Source: an uncultured Clostridia bacterium
GTDB taxonomy: Bacteria > Bacillota > Clostridia > TANB77 > CAG-508
DNA length: 64,000 nucleotides
Direction of reading: 5' to 3'
Assembly: GCA_948630815.1 (NCBI GenBank)
Contig: CAPIEU010000001.1
Coordinates: forward strand, 143,918 to 207,917
Shown here: positions 19,512 through 28,598 of the stretch, piece by piece
How positions within the stretch are numbered: the first letter of the stretch is position 1
Layout of the letters: every line of letters starts with the position of its first letter
The notes under the pieces: generated by a model
The model's input: the letters and a program-made list of their open reading frames with translations, nothing else
Databases searched by the model: none
What the model was told of the DNA's origin: nothing
Program-made: the position numbers and the translations under genes

Positions 19512-21239
19512 ATGGAAGAATATTTAAAAAAATATGAAGAATGGTGTAATAATCCAGCATTTGATGAAGAAACAAAAAAAGAATTAATAAATATAAAAGG
19601 CAATAATGAAGAAATAAAAGATAGGTTTTATAAAAACCTAGAATTTGGAACAGCAGGACTTAGAGGAGTAATTGGAATAGGAACAAACAGAATGAACCGC
19701 TATACAGTTGGAAAAGCCACACAAGGATTAGCAAATTATATTATAAAAAAAGGTGCAAGCGAAAAAGGAGTAGCAATTAGTTACGATTCAAGACATATGT
19801 CAAAAGAATTTAGTGAGCAAACAGCATTAATATTAAATGCAAATGGAATAAAAACATATGTGTTTGAAGAATTAAGACCAGTTCCAGAATTATCATTTGC
19901 AACAAGAGAACTTGGGTGTACTGCAGGAATAATGATTACAGCAAGCCATAACCCACCAAAATATAATGGATATAAAGTATATTGGGAAGATGGAGCACAA
20001 ATAGTATCACCAGTTGATAAAGAAATAATAAATGAAGTAAATAACATAGAAGATTATTCAAAAATAAAAACAATTGAGAAAAAAGAAGCGATTAAAAAAG
20101 GACTATATAATACAGTATTAGAAGAAATAGATTCAAAATATATAGAAGAACTAAAAAAATTATCATTAAATAAAGAAATAATAAAAGAGCAAGCACAAAA
20201 TCTAAAAATAGTATACACACCATTACATGGAACAGGTACAAAACCAGTTAAAAGAATATTAGGAGAATTAGGTTTTAAAAATTTATATGTTGTACCAGAA
20301 CAAGAATTACCAGATGGAAATTTCCCAACAGTAGATTATCCAAACCCAGAAGATCCAAAGGCATTTAAACTTGCAATTGAACTTGCAAAAAGAGTAGATG
20401 CAGACATAATAACTGCAACAGACCCAGATGCAGATAGACTAGGGGTATTTGCAAAAGATTCAAAAACTGGAGAATACAAAACATTCACAGGAAATATGTC
20501 AGCAATGTTAATTGCAGAATATGTACTAAGTCAAAGAAAAGAAAAAGGAATATTAGAGCCAAATGGAGTATTTATAAAAACAGTAGTATCAACAAATTTA
20601 GCAGATGCTATTGCTAAAGGATATAATTTAGAATTAGTAGAAGTATTAACAGGATTTAAATATATAGGACAAAAAATAAGAGAATTTGAAGCCTGTAGAG
20701 ATAAAACATACGCATTTGGATTTGAAGAAAGCTATGGATGTTTAGTAGGAACACATGCAAGAGATAAAGATGGAATAACAGCTGTAATGATGTTATGTGA
20801 GGCTGCTGCATATTACAAATCAAAAGGACTAACACTTTGTGACCAAATGGATAACATCTATAAAAAATATGGTTATTATAAAGAAGAAGCGGCATCAATA
20901 ACAATAGAAGGGGCAGAGGGTGCAGAAAAAATAAAGCAAATAATGGAACACTTTAGAAAAAATACACCAATGCAAATTGGAGAATATAAGGTAAAAGTTG
21001 CAAAAGATTATAGCATAAGTGAAGCAAAAGATTTAGAGACAGGTGAAGTTACAAAAATAAACTTACCAATATCAAATGTATTATATTATGAACTAGAAAA
21101 TGATGCATGGTGCTGTGTACGTCCATCTGGAACAGAACCAAAAATAAAATTTTATATGGGAATAAAAGAAACAAGTAATGAAAAAGCAAACAAAAAAATA
21201 GAAGAATTAAGAAAGGCAGTACTAGATATGGTAAAATAA
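19512..21239 (+). CDS. pgcA: Phosphoglucomutase / phosphomannomutase
   Basis: 575 residues, alpha-D-phosphohexomutase family. The active-site serine loop is TASHNPPKYNGYK, the metal-binding loop is TDPDADRLG, the sugar-binding loop GFEESYG and the phosphate-binding loop RPSGTEPKIKFY. It interconverts glucose 1- and 6-phosphate, feeding UDP-sugar synthesis. AGAAAGGATAGAGGG precedes the ATG. Length and motifs match Bacillus PgcA. Confidence 0.94.
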   Translation: MEEYLKKYEEWCNNPAFDEETKKELINIKGNNEEIKDRFYKNLEFGTAGLRGVIGIGTNRMNRYTVGKATQGLANYIIKKGASEKGVAISYDSRHMSKEFSEQTALILNANGIKTYVFEELRPVPELSFATRELGCTAGIMITASHNPPKYNGYKVYWEDGAQIVSPVDKEIINEVNNIEDYSKIKTIEKKEAIKKGLYNTVLEEIDSKYIEELKKLSLNKEIIKEQAQNLKIVYTPLHGTGTKPVKRILGELGFKNLYVVPEQELPDGNFPTVDYPNPEDPKAFKLAIELAKRVDADIITATDPDADRLGVFAKDSKTGEYKTFTGNMSAMLIAEYVLSQRKEKGILEPNGVFIKTVVSTNLADAIAKGYNLELVEVLTGFKYIGQKIREFEACRDKTYAFGFEESYGCLVGTHARDKDGITAVMMLCEAAAYYKSKGLTLCDQMDNIYKKYGYYKEEAASITIEGAEGAEKIKQIMEHFRKNTPMQIGEYKVKVAKDYSISEAKDLETGEVTKINLPISNVLYYELENDAWCCVRPSGTEPKIKFYMGIKETSNEKANKKIEELRKAVLDMVK

Positions 21240-21274
21240 GTTCAAAGGGTACTATAATTTAGAGAATGTTACGT

Positions 21275-21326
21275 AAAATGCAGTAATTGTTTAAAATATA
21301 ATATTTTAAACAATTACTGCATTTTA
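21275..21326. terminator. Bidirectional terminator between convergent genes
   Basis: Perfect hairpin: AAAATGCAGTAATTGTTTAAA pairs with TTTAAACAATTACTGCATTTT, A-rich on one side and T-rich on the other, between pgcA and the TtcA-like gene. Confidence 0.85.
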
Positions 21327-22052
21327 AATAATACTATTACTTTTTGTTTCCCATCCTTTTATATTACTCCTCTTAATAGCACCATATAAATTAGCTCTAA
21401 TGTGAGGAATATCAACCCTTAAATCCTTAAGCATTTTTTTCATATCTTCCCTTTTAGAAACGCCATCCATAGGGCAAGACTTTTGCATAATATTTATATT
21501 ATTTCTTTTAATAAAATTTCTAATTTCTTTTTCAGGAGCATAAATAAGTGGTCTAATAAGAGTTATTTTCGACCTATCCATATAACTTATAGGGGCAAAA
21601 GTTGAAATAGAACCAGTATAAAACAAATTAAGCAAAAAAGTTTCAAGAACATCATCTTCATTATGCCCTAAAGCAATCTTATTACAACTTTCACGAATAG
21701 CTACACTATTTAAAATACCACGACGTAAATTAGCACATAAAGAACATGGATTTTTTTCATTTCTAATATCAAAAACAATTTCTTTAATATGACTAACCTC
21801 TTCAAAAAAAGGTACTTCAAGCTCGTCACAAATTTTTCTTAATAAATCACTATCAAAATATTCAAATCCAGGATTAATACTAACAGCAATAATAGAAAAC
21901 TTTTTAGGATAAAATCTTTGTAAAGCCTTAAATCCCATAAGCATACTAATAGAATCCTTACCACCAGATAAACCAATAGCAATCTTATCTTTTTCTTCAA
22001 TCATGTTATAATCTTCAATAGCTTTTCGCATATAACCCAAAATTTTTTGCAT
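21324..22052 (-). CDS. TtcA-like PP-loop tRNA thiolation enzyme
   Basis: 242 residues. The PP-loop ATP-pyrophosphatase motif is GLSGGKDSISML. A CSLCANLRRG cysteine pair and a later SCPMDG cysteine could hold a [4Fe-4S] cluster as in TtcA, which makes 2-thiocytidine at tRNA position 32. GHNEDDVLETFLLNLFY is also typical. Position 32 lies in the anticodon loop of arginine tRNAs among others, so the enzyme bears on the decoding anomaly only by suggestion. Family assignment is good; exact substrate is inferred. Confidence 0.85.
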   Translation of the reverse strand: MQKILGYMRKAIEDYNMIEEKDKIAIGLSGGKDSISMLMGFKALQRFYPKKFSIIAVSINPGFEYFDSDLLRKICDELEVPFFEEVSHIKEIVFDIRNEKNPCSLCANLRRGILNSVAIRESCNKIALGHNEDDVLETFLLNLFYTGSISTFAPISYMDRSKITLIRPLIYAPEKEIRNFIKRNNINIMQKSCPMDGVSKREDMKKMLKDLRVDIPHIRANLYGAIKRSNIKGWETKSNSII

Positions 22053-22209
22053 AATAAACTCCTTATAAAAACTAATTTATAAATAATTATACAGTCTTAT
22101 TACGTAATTTTCAATTAAAATGTTAAAAAATATGGATATTGCATAATTTAACATAATATGGTAAAATATATCAGTAACCCAATAAAGGTATATTATAGGA
22201 GGAAGAAGA

Positions 22210-22416
22210 ATGAATAGAACACTCAAAAGTTATGTGTATGAAGCAAGAAGTATGGTACAGTTTATTCTTGAAGGGAATAATGAGAAAGAAACGGCTGAAG
22301 AATTTAATGTAAGTCATGAAACAGTAAGACGTAGGATTAAATTATTAGGCTATACATATGAAGATTTAGTAGAGTGCAAAAATAAGAATTCTTCTAAAAA
22401 AATCCAGAGAGAATAA
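22210..22416 (+). CDS. Small helix-turn-helix DNA-binding protein
   Basis: 68 residues with a single HTH (KETAEEFNVSHETVRRRIKLLG). Preceded by TATAGGAGGAAGAAG. The architecture recalls SpoIIID or resolvase-type HTH domains, but the sequence does not match SpoIIID outside the HTH. A role in sporulation regulation is a guess. A strong terminator follows directly, so it is monocistronic. Confidence 0.8.
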   Translation: MNRTLKSYVYEARSMVQFILEGNNEKETAEEFNVSHETVRRRIKLLGYTYEDLVECKNKNSSKKIQRE

Positions 22417-22434
22417 TTCTCTGGATTTTTTTTT
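22397..22434 (+). terminator. Intrinsic terminator
   Basis: AATCCAGAGA and TCTCTGGATT form a stem followed by nine or more T residues. Confidence 0.9.
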
Positions 22435-22503
22435 AATAACTAAAAAATTTAATTAAAGTATTGATTAATATGTGTAAATATTATAAAATTTATAAAAGTA
22501 AAT

Positions 22504-22579
<76 letters not shown>

Positions 22580-22662
22580 AGGTTTAAGCATTTCATAAGA
22601 TGATTTAGGCGAAGGTGCAAGTAAAAAAAATAAACTTACTTGATATAAAGAAAGAGAAATAT

Positions 22663-23118
22663 ATGGAAGAAAAATTTATGAAAGAAGCCTTAAAAGAGGC
22701 TCTAAAAGCATATAATAAATTAGAAGTACCAGTAGGAGCTGTAATAGTAAATAATGGAAAAATAATTGCACGAGCACATAATGTAAAAGAGGAAAAACAA
22801 GATACTACAAGACATGCAGAAATAATCGCAATTCAAAAAGCCAGTAAAAAGTTAAACAATTGGAGATTAACAAATTGTGAAATGTATGTTACATTAGAAC
22901 CTTGTTCAATGTGTGCTGGTGCATTAATTGGTTCCAGAATAAAAAAAGTATATATAGGAACTATGGATGAAAAAACAGGAGCATGTGGTTCAGTTTTAAA
23001 CTTATTAGAAGATTTTACTTTTAATCATAAAGTAGAAATAGAAACAGGAATATTACAAAAAGAAAGTGAAGAACTATTAAAGAAGTTCTTTAAAGAACTA
23101 AGAAAAATGAAAAAATAA
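22663..23118 (+). CDS. tadA: tRNA adenosine(34) deaminase
   Basis: 151 residues. Converts A34 to inosine in tRNA-Arg(ACG) so one tRNA reads CGU, CGC and CGA. Zinc/catalytic motifs are HAE and PCSMCAGAL. A longer frame opens at 22615, but AAAGAGAAAT before the ATG at 22663 and the usual MxxxFMKEALKEA start favour this one. It stands in the common order tadA-ffs-dnaX-ybaB-recR. Inosine does not pair with G, so CGG needs a separate tRNA; this is relevant to the CGG +1 sites. Confidence 0.95.
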   Translation: MEEKFMKEALKEALKAYNKLEVPVGAVIVNNGKIIARAHNVKEEKQDTTRHAEIIAIQKASKKLNNWRLTNCEMYVTLEPCSMCAGALIGSRIKKVYIGTMDEKTGACGSVLNLLEDFTFNHKVEIETGILQKESEELLKKFFKELRKMKK

Positions 23119-23147
23119 AATATATGGAGAGGTAAAAAAATATATAT

Positions 23148-23870
23148 ATGGATAGAAAAAGCTTTATAAAAAAATATATTGCAATATTTATTATAGCAAT
23201 TATTGCAGTTATAGTATTAAGTGTAATGGTAAAATATAATGTTGAGGGTGAAACCAATATACCATTTAAAATATCTAAAATAATGATAATAAGTACAGCA
23301 GGAGGAATAGAAAAAGAAAATCATACTAATAAATGGGATTTAAACGTTTTACAAATTAATGATATTTATATTGATATTATCAAAAACAAAAATTATAGTG
23401 AAGAAGAAATAATAGATAAAATTATAATAGACAATTTTAAAATAGAAAATAAACCAATAAAAGGAAATGTAGCAATATATAGACCAAGTAATAATAAAGT
23501 AATATTTAATAATAAAGAAGAATATAAAATAGATAAAGAACTAACATATATAGGAGATCAAGCATCAAACCTTGAAGAATTAAAAATAGCAAATCAAGGA
23601 GGACTAATACTATTAAGATGCGTAAATGAAAATTTAGGAAATTATATATCAAATGAAGATGAAATTAGGCATGACGGAACACTACTTGGAAAAATAGGAT
23701 TATCAAATGAAGAAATAAAATTTAACATATCATTTGATATTAAAGTAGAACTAAAATCGGGAAAAAAATATAAAACAGAAGTAAAAGTCCAAATGCCTAA
23801 GGGAAACCTTATACAAGAAGGAACAACAGATTATCAAATAAATGGAAATGAGATTGTATTTAAGAGATAA
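23148..23870 (+). CDS. Membrane-anchored protein of unknown function
   Basis: 240 residues. A single N-terminal transmembrane segment lies at about residues 12-28 (IAIFIIAIIAVIVLSVMV) after a KxxFIKK positive patch, so the rest is probably outside the cell. The remainder is a beta-rich domain ending in IQEGTTDYQINGNEIVFKR. GAGAGGTAAAA lies upstream. I do not recognise the family. Its place between tadA and the SRP RNA suggests a clostridial lineage gene. Confidence 0.75.
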   Translation: MDRKSFIKKYIAIFIIAIIAVIVLSVMVKYNVEGETNIPFKISKIMIISTAGGIEKENHTNKWDLNVLQINDIYIDIIKNKNYSEEEIIDKIIIDNFKIENKPIKGNVAIYRPSNNKVIFNNKEEYKIDKELTYIGDQASNLEELKIANQGGLILLRCVNENLGNYISNEDEIRHDGTLLGKIGLSNEEIKFNISFDIKVELKSGKKYKTEVKVQMPKGNLIQEGTTDYQINGNEIVFKR

Positions 23871-23882
23871 TTAAATTTACTC

Positions 23883-23911
23883 TTGCTAAATTTAAGTTTT
23901 TAGTCTATAAT
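23883..23911 (+). promoter_or_regulatory. Promoter of the SRP RNA
   Basis: TTGCTA (23883-23888), a 17-base spacer and TATAAT (23906-23911), placed correctly for the SRP RNA starting near 23918-23929. Confidence 0.75.
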
Positions 23912-23928
23912 ACATATGATACTAAGAA

Positions 23929-24044
23929 CTTACATCTGTATGGAGAACAAGCTCCAATAAAAAGCTATGAACCTTGTCAGGTCGGGAACGAAGCAGCAAT
24001 AAGTAGTGTATTTATGTGGAGATTGTTTTCCATAGAGATGTAAG
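23929..24044 (+). ncRNA. ffs: Signal recognition particle RNA, small bacterial type
   Basis: The apical signature GTCAGGTCGGGAACGAAGCAGC is the SRP domain IV loop that binds Ffh. The outer strands CTTACATCT and AGATGTAAG pair to close a rod-like hairpin of about 115 nt, so it is the short type rather than the 270-nt Bacillus type. It is followed by TTTTT. Its place directly before dnaX is typical. Confidence 0.95.
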
Positions 24045-24096
24045 GCTTTTTATATGTAATATGTAAACGAAATAATGCAAAATAGAGGTGAATAAT

Positions 24097-25677
24097 TTGG
24101 AATATACAGCATTATATAGAAAATTTAGACCACTAACATTTAATGAACTTGTGGGACAAGATCATATAACAAGGACGTTAAAAAATCAAATTATTTCAAA
24201 TAGAATAGGACATGCATATCTTTTTAATGGTGGACGTGGAACAGGAAAAACATCTAGTGCAAAAATATTTGCAAGAGCAATAAACTGCTTAAATCCAAGA
24301 GATGGAGAACCCTGTAATGAATGTGAAATTTGTAAGGCAATACTATCAGGTTCTTTAACAGATGTTGTAGAAATGGATGCTGCATCAAACAATAGCGTAG
24401 AAGATATACGTACCATAAGAGAAGAAGTAAATTTTTTACCAACACTTGCAAAATATAGAGTATACATTATAGATGAGGTACATATGTTATCAACAGGGGC
24501 ATTTAATGCACTATTAAAGACACTAGAAGAGCCACCAGAACACGTAAAATTTATACTTGCTACAACAGAACCACAAAAATTACCAGCAACAATATTATCA
24601 AGATGTCAAAGATTTGATTTTAAAAGAATATCAAATGATGATATTGTAAAAAGACTTGAAGTAGTTTGTAAAGAAGCAAAAATAGAAATAACAGATGAAG
24701 CCCTAAAAACAATATCAATACTTGCAGAAGGAGCTGCAAGAGATGCACTAAGTATACTTGAAAGATGTGTACAAGAAGGAAATACTAAAATAGATGAAGA
24801 TAGAGTAAAAGAATTAGTAGGAATACCAAAAACTATATTTGTAAGTAAAATTGTAGAAAACATATTAAATAATGATGCAGAAGAATCATTAGAGGCATTA
24901 AATGAAGTTTTAGATGATGGAAAAGATATACAAAATTTATTATGGGAAATTATAAAATATATAAAAGACATTTTAGTATATAAAACAAGTAAAAATTTAT
25001 CATTATATAATGAAGAAGAATTAAAAAAAATAGAAGAACTTGCTACTAAAACATCCAAAGATAGGCTTATTGAAATAATTTATTCTTTATCAGAAACAGA
25101 CAATAACATTAAATGGTCTAGTCAAAAAGAAATAATGTTACAAACAGGAATTATAAAATTATGTAAAACAACAAATACAGATGGAATAGAAGAATTAAGA
25201 AAAAAAGTACAAGAACTAGAACAAAAAATAAATTCAGGAAATATTAGAATAGAACAACCTAAAAAGAGTATAGAAAAAAAGAATATAGAAACAGCAAAAA
25301 CAAACAATGTAGAGGCAAGTCCTGTGTCTGCCCTAAAATTACAAAATATACCAAGTGAAGAATATTGGAAAAATGTATTAGAAGCATTAAAAACTAGAGG
25401 GAGAATGGTATTATATTCAAACCTAATAGGAACAAAAGCAAGTAAAAAAGATGATTTAACATTAGAAGTAATATTTCCAAATGGATTAACTACATTTGGA
25501 AAATCAATGTTAGAAAAACCCGAAAATATAAATGAATTAACAAAATTAGTAGCAACTGAATGTGGAAAAGAAATGCGAATAAAATATATAGATGCAAAAG
25601 AATATGTACTAAAAGAAGAAAATGATATAGAAAATGTAATAAAAGGGCTAGATATACCAGTAGATATAATTGACTAG
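24097..25677 (+). CDS. dnaX: DNA polymerase III subunits gamma/tau
   Basis: 526 residues from TTG at 24097; GAGGTG sits 6 bases upstream, overlapping an alternative GTG at 24088. It loads the sliding clamp. The Walker A motif is GGRGTGKTSS, zinc ligands are in CNECEICKA, DEVH is the Walker B site and LSRCQRF the sensor region. A clamp-loader collar and a Lys-rich tau-like tail follow. The linker (about 25309-25342) contains a sequence clearly related to the intergenic family C repeats, translated as NVEASPVSALK. Confidence 0.96.
   Translation: MEYTALYRKFRPLTFNELVGQDHITRTLKNQIISNRIGHAYLFNGGRGTGKTSSAKIFARAINCLNPRDGEPCNECEICKAILSGSLTDVVEMDAASNNSVEDIRTIREEVNFLPTLAKYRVYIIDEVHMLSTGAFNALLKTLEEPPEHVKFILATTEPQKLPATILSRCQRFDFKRISNDDIVKRLEVVCKEAKIEITDEALKTISILAEGAARDALSILERCVQEGNTKIDEDRVKELVGIPKTIFVSKIVENILNNDAEESLEALNEVLDDGKDIQNLLWEIIKYIKDILVYKTSKNLSLYNEEELKKIEELATKTSKDRLIEIIYSLSETDNNIKWSSQKEIMLQTGIIKLCKTTNTDGIEELRKKVQELEQKINSGNIRIEQPKKSIEKKNIETAKTNNVEASPVSALKLQNIPSEEYWKNVLEALKTRGRMVLYSNLIGTKASKKDDLTLEVIFPNGLTTFGKSMLEKPENINELTKLVATECGKEMRIKYIDAKEYVLKEENDIENVIKGLDIPVDIID
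25309..25342 (+). repeat. Family C repeat inside dnaX
   Basis: AATGTAGAGGCAAGTCCTGTGTCTGCCC matches the family C consensus and is translated in frame in the dnaX linker. With the copy at 30724 it shows the repeat can be tolerated as coding sequence. Confidence 0.75.
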
Positions 25678-25743
25678 AGGTTAGAAGTTGGAGGTTAGAA
25701 TATAGGACATAAATGTAGGGGCAAGCTCTGTGTTTGCCCATGA
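25674..25743. repeat. Family D and family C repeats after dnaX
   Basis: Family D (TAGAGGTTAGAAGTTGGAGG) begins at the dnaX stop codon and is followed by a family C copy at 25711-25743. Confidence 0.8.
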
Positions 25744-25785
25744 ATATAAAATTTATTTTACAAATTTTAAAGGAGGAAAAAACAT

Positions 25786-26130
25786 ATGTCAAAAAGAGGA
25801 GGATTCCCAGGAATGGGTGGAGGATTTGGAGGAATGAATCTAAATAATTTAATGAAAGAAGCAAAAAAAATGCAAGCAGATTTAGAAAAATCTCAAGAGG
25901 AGTTAGCAGTAAAAGAATTTGAGGCGACAGCAGGTGGAGGAGCAATAACTGTAAAGGTATCTGGAACAAAAGAAATAAAAGAAATAACAATAAAAAAAGA
26001 AGTAGTAGACCCAAGTGATGTAGAAATGTTACAAGATTTAATTTTAACTTGTATAAATGAAGCATTAAGAAAAGTAGATGCAGCACAAGCAACATCAATG
26101 GGAAAATATAACATTCCAGGATTAATGTAA
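25786..26130 (+). CDS. ybaB: YbaB/EbfC nucleoid-associated protein
   Basis: 114 residues. Glycine- and methionine-rich N-terminus (GGFPGMGGGFGGMNLNNLMKEAKKMQ), then the beta-rich EFEATAGGGAITVKVSG region and a helical C-terminus, all standard for YbaB. It binds DNA and is encoded between dnaX and recR in most Bacillota. AAAGGAGGAAAAAAC precedes the ATG. Confidence 0.96.
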   Translation: MSKRGGFPGMGGGFGGMNLNNLMKEAKKMQADLEKSQEELAVKEFEATAGGGAITVKVSGTKEIKEITIKKEVVDPSDVEMLQDLILTCINEALRKVDAAQATSMGKYNIPGLM

Positions 26131-26184
26131 TTTAATGGGCATATCTAGTGTGTACCTAGCAAACAAACAATAACCAAACAAAGG

Positions 26185-26222
26185 CAAACGATGTAGGGAC
26201 AGTATGATATACTGCCCAAAGC
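26185..26222. repeat. Family C repeat before recR
   Basis: GCAAACGATGTAGGGACAGTATGATATACTGCCC, with a core hairpin GGGACAGTAT/ATACTGCCC, lies in the ybaB-recR gap. Confidence 0.75.
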
Positions 26223-26272
26223 ACACACAGAGAGAGCATACGACTCTACATGAGAAAATATAAGGAGGTACA

Positions 26273-26872
26273 ATGTCATATTATTCACCATCAATAGAAA
26301 AATTAGTAGAAAGTTTTGAAAAATTACCAAGTATAGGACATAAAACTGCAGTAAGACTTGCATTTCATATGTTAGATGCAACTGAGGAAGAAACAAATGA
26401 ATTTGTAAAATCAATATTAGATGCAAAACAAAATTTAAAATACTGCTCTAAGTGTTATAACATATCTGATACAGATCCATGTATAATTTGTGGAAATCCT
26501 AAAAGAGATGAAAGTGTAATTTGTGTTGTAGAAGACGTTAAAGACATAATAGCAATGGAAAAAACACATGAATTTAAAGGAGTATACCATGTATTACATG
26601 GTTCAATTTCTCCAATGAATGGAATAGGACCAGATGATATAAAGTTAAAAGAATTATTAGCAAGATTAAATCCAGAAGTTGTAAAAGAGCTAATACTTGC
26701 AACAAACCCAAGAGTAGAAGGAGAAGCAACAGCAATGTATATTTCAAAACTTGTAAAACCACTTGGAATAAAAGTAACAAGAATAGCACATGGAATTCCA
26801 GTTGGAGGAGATTTAGAATATACAGATGAAGTAACACTTACAAAAGCATTAGAAGGAAGAAGAGAATTATAA
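26273..26872 (+). CDS. recR: Recombination mediator RecR
   Basis: 199 residues, normal length. The N-terminal helix-hairpin-helix has LPSIGHKTAVRLAFHML, the four-cysteine zinc finger is CSKC...CIIC, and the Toprim domain starts VICVVEDVKDIIAME. The C-terminal RIAHGIPVGGDLEYTDEVTL is strongly conserved. It works with RecFO in gap repair. TAAGGAGG precedes the ATG. Confidence 0.97.
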   Translation: MSYYSPSIEKLVESFEKLPSIGHKTAVRLAFHMLDATEEETNEFVKSILDAKQNLKYCSKCYNISDTDPCIICGNPKRDESVICVVEDVKDIIAMEKTHEFKGVYHVLHGSISPMNGIGPDDIKLKELLARLNPEVVKELILATNPRVEGEATAMYISKLVKPLGIKVTRIAHGIPVGGDLEYTDEVTLTKALEGRREL

Positions 26873-26883
26873 GAAAAAAGAGT

Positions 26884-26918
26884 AATACTATAAATTATAT
26901 AGTATTCTTTTTTTATAT
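26884..26918 (+). terminator. Intrinsic terminator after recR
   Basis: AATACTATA and TATAGTATT form a stem with a loop AATTA and then a long T-run. Confidence 0.85.
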
Positions 26919-26991
26919 TATAGGAAAATACACTATTTTAAGTTAAATGTAGGGGGCGAGTGATTTCTCGTCTGCAAGATGAAGCATCTTT

Positions 26992-27171
26992 TTAGGTATT
27001 ATGAAGTGCATTATTACTAGCAATAATACCTAAATTATCGCCCAAAGCAGAAAAAAAGCTAGCAAATGTGGCAATCTCATCTTGGTCTAATCCTTGACTG
27101 ATCATAATAGCAGATAATCCAGCAAGTGCAATTAATTCAGTACTAGAAATACTATCTAATAAATCATTCAA
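26992..27171 (-). CDS. Small hydrophobic-patch protein, 59 residues
   Basis: Starts at TTG (27171) with GAGGTG eight bases upstream and ends in TAA at 26992. The sequence begins LNDLLDSISSTELIALAGL and continues with AIMISQGLDQDEIATFASFF. It is a two-helix acidic/hydrophobic peptide ending SNNALHNT. I do not recognise a named family but it has a clear ribosome site and host-like codons. It is divergent from the 27276 gene. Confidence 0.65.
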   Translation of the reverse strand: MNDLLDSISSTELIALAGLSAIMISQGLDQDEIATFASFFSALGDNLGIIASNNALHNT

Positions 27172-27275
27172 AAAAATTTCACCTCATATATAGTATATGA
27201 AGAAAGATATTTTATTGACAATTTTTTAAATAGACTATATAATATTTACATAAAGCATAAAGGAGGGCATTTAAT

Positions 27276-27554
27276 ATGGAAGACATTGTTTTAAAATTAG
27301 CTAAATTAAGGGAATACGGAAAGAGACGGAAAGAAGGATTAAAGCCAGAAATTGTGATCGGTATGGGTCAAAAGATTCATTTAGAAAATCATATTATTTA
27401 TAATTGGAAAATTGAAGAAGAATTAGAGGGTATTTGTACTCTTTATTTTTACTTCAAATCTGCAAAAAAGCGAAATAATATGAACAATGGATTTTTTTCA
27501 TACCAAATCACAAGAAATGCCGATGGGATTCCTATGTTAATACGGGTTTCCTAA
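27276..27554 (+). CDS. Small protein with in-frame CGG arginine codons
   Basis: 92 residues with AAAGGAGGG before the ATG and a strong terminator behind. No family recognised. It is basic N-terminally (KLREYGKRRKEGLK) with a beta-rich C-terminus. Codon use differs from neighbours (GTG ATC GGT, GAT GGG, CGA). Two in-frame CGG codons occur, at 27327-27329 in KRRKEG and in the last residues IRVS. If the first were read +1, translation would stop at about residue 21. It is the clearest counter-example to the CGG +1 pattern and probably foreign. Confidence 0.75.
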   Translation: MEDIVLKLAKLREYGKRRKEGLKPEIVIGMGQKIHLENHIIYNWKIEEELEGICTLYFYFKSAKKRNNMNNGFFSYQITRNADGIPMLIRVS

Positions 27555-27560
27555 TAATGA

Positions 27561-27597
27561 AAAAACCAGCAAATGTGAAAGCATTTGTTGGTTTTTC
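27561..27597 (+). terminator. Intrinsic terminator
   Basis: AAAAACCAGCAAATG and CATTTGTTGGTTTTT form a long stem just after the 27276 gene. Confidence 0.9.
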
Positions 27598-27991
27598 CAT
27601 TATTAGGAAAAATCGAAGATTTTCCCTATTCAATAAAAAGGCTTTGTTAACATTTCACTTAAAAAAAATTCTTAAGAATTTTTTCGCAGACGAACAACAG
27701 ACGTGTACTTTGCAATAAACATAAACTTTTACAATTTATAAAAAGTCCACTGTTGTTCTGCAAAAATTTATCAAAAATTAAAAAAAATAGAATATTTTAT
27801 GAAAAAAAATACAAACTAATTGTAAATAAGCATTCGTATAAATAAATGATAAATTCAAGAAACGATATAGGGGCAGGTCTTGTACCTGCTAAAAGAACAA
27901 ACCCAATTGCAAACGCCATAGGGGCGAGCGATTTTAGTTTGCCCAAAGAATATAAAACTTGATTTCATAAAATTTTAAAGGAGGGGAAAGT
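27598..27991. other. Intergenic region with repeats before sleB
   Basis: Contains an imperfect inverted repeat (GCAGACGAACAACAG near 27686 and CTGTTGTTCTGC near 27751), two family C copies (27862-27895 and 27905-27945), and AT-rich sequence. No open frame with a ribosome site is seen. Confidence 0.6.
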
Positions 27992-28470
27992 GTGAAAGAA
28001 ATATTAAAAATTCTTACTATCATAATATTATTAATAGCCTCAATATCAGGAATAATTATATTAGTAGATATTAATGCTAAAAATAAAGTATACCGGAGCA
28101 AGTAATAATTCTACAAACGACTTACAACTTATAGCAAGAGCGATAAATGGAGAAGCAAGAGGAGAACCATATGAAGGGCAAGTAGCTGTTCGGTGCGGTA
28201 ATATTAAATCGTGTAAAAAATTCAAAATTTCCTAATACGATAGCAGGTGTAATATATGAAAAAGGAGCATTTACAGCTGTAGCAGATGGTCAAATAAATG
28301 TACCAATTAAAGAAGGGTCAACAGTATTAAAAGCAGCACAGGATGCAATGAATGGTTGGGATCCAACAAATGGTTGTATATATTACTTTAATCCAGATAC
28401 AGCAACAAATAAATGGATATGGTCAAGACCACTTGTTAAAAAAATAGGAAAACACAGATTCTGCAAATAG
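27992..28470 (+). CDS. sleB: Spore cortex-lytic enzyme SleB/CwlJ-type (two CGG +1 sites)
   Basis: GTG start after AAAGGAGGGGAAAG. An N-terminal membrane segment (about residues 4-27) is followed by CGG at 28094-28096; +1 gives GASNNSTNDLQLIARAINGE. A second CGG at 28191-28193 after GQVAV gives, by +1, GAVILNRVKNSKFPNTIAGV. This is the Hydrolase_2 catalytic domain with the ARAINGEARGEPYEGQ glutamate motif, ending in WSRPLVKKIGKHRFCK. The joined length is 158 residues. Neither half alone makes a long frame. It is followed by ypeB, its normal partner, which supports a functional gene for cortex lysis at germination. Confidence 0.92.
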
Positions 28471-28471
28471 G

Positions 28472-28580
28472 GATTGGAGGTTAGAGGTTGGATATTGGAA
28501 GTTAGATTTAGGAAAGATTTCTTAGAAAAATTACTAAAAATCTAATATCAAACTTCTAACATCAAACCTCGAACTTCAAA
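28472..28580. repeat. Family D hairpin repeat
   Basis: GGAGGTTAGAGGTTGGATATTGG on the left and TAATATCAAACTTCTAACATC on the right are complementary family D runs, enclosing TTAGGAAAGATTTCTTAG. It fills the sleB-ypeB gap. Confidence 0.8.
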
Positions 28581-28598
28581 AAAGAAAGGATGAAAAAA

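Noticed and set aside
22210..22416. SpoIIID
   Set aside because: Only the HTH is similar; length and flanking sequence do not match, so I left it as an unnamed HTH protein.
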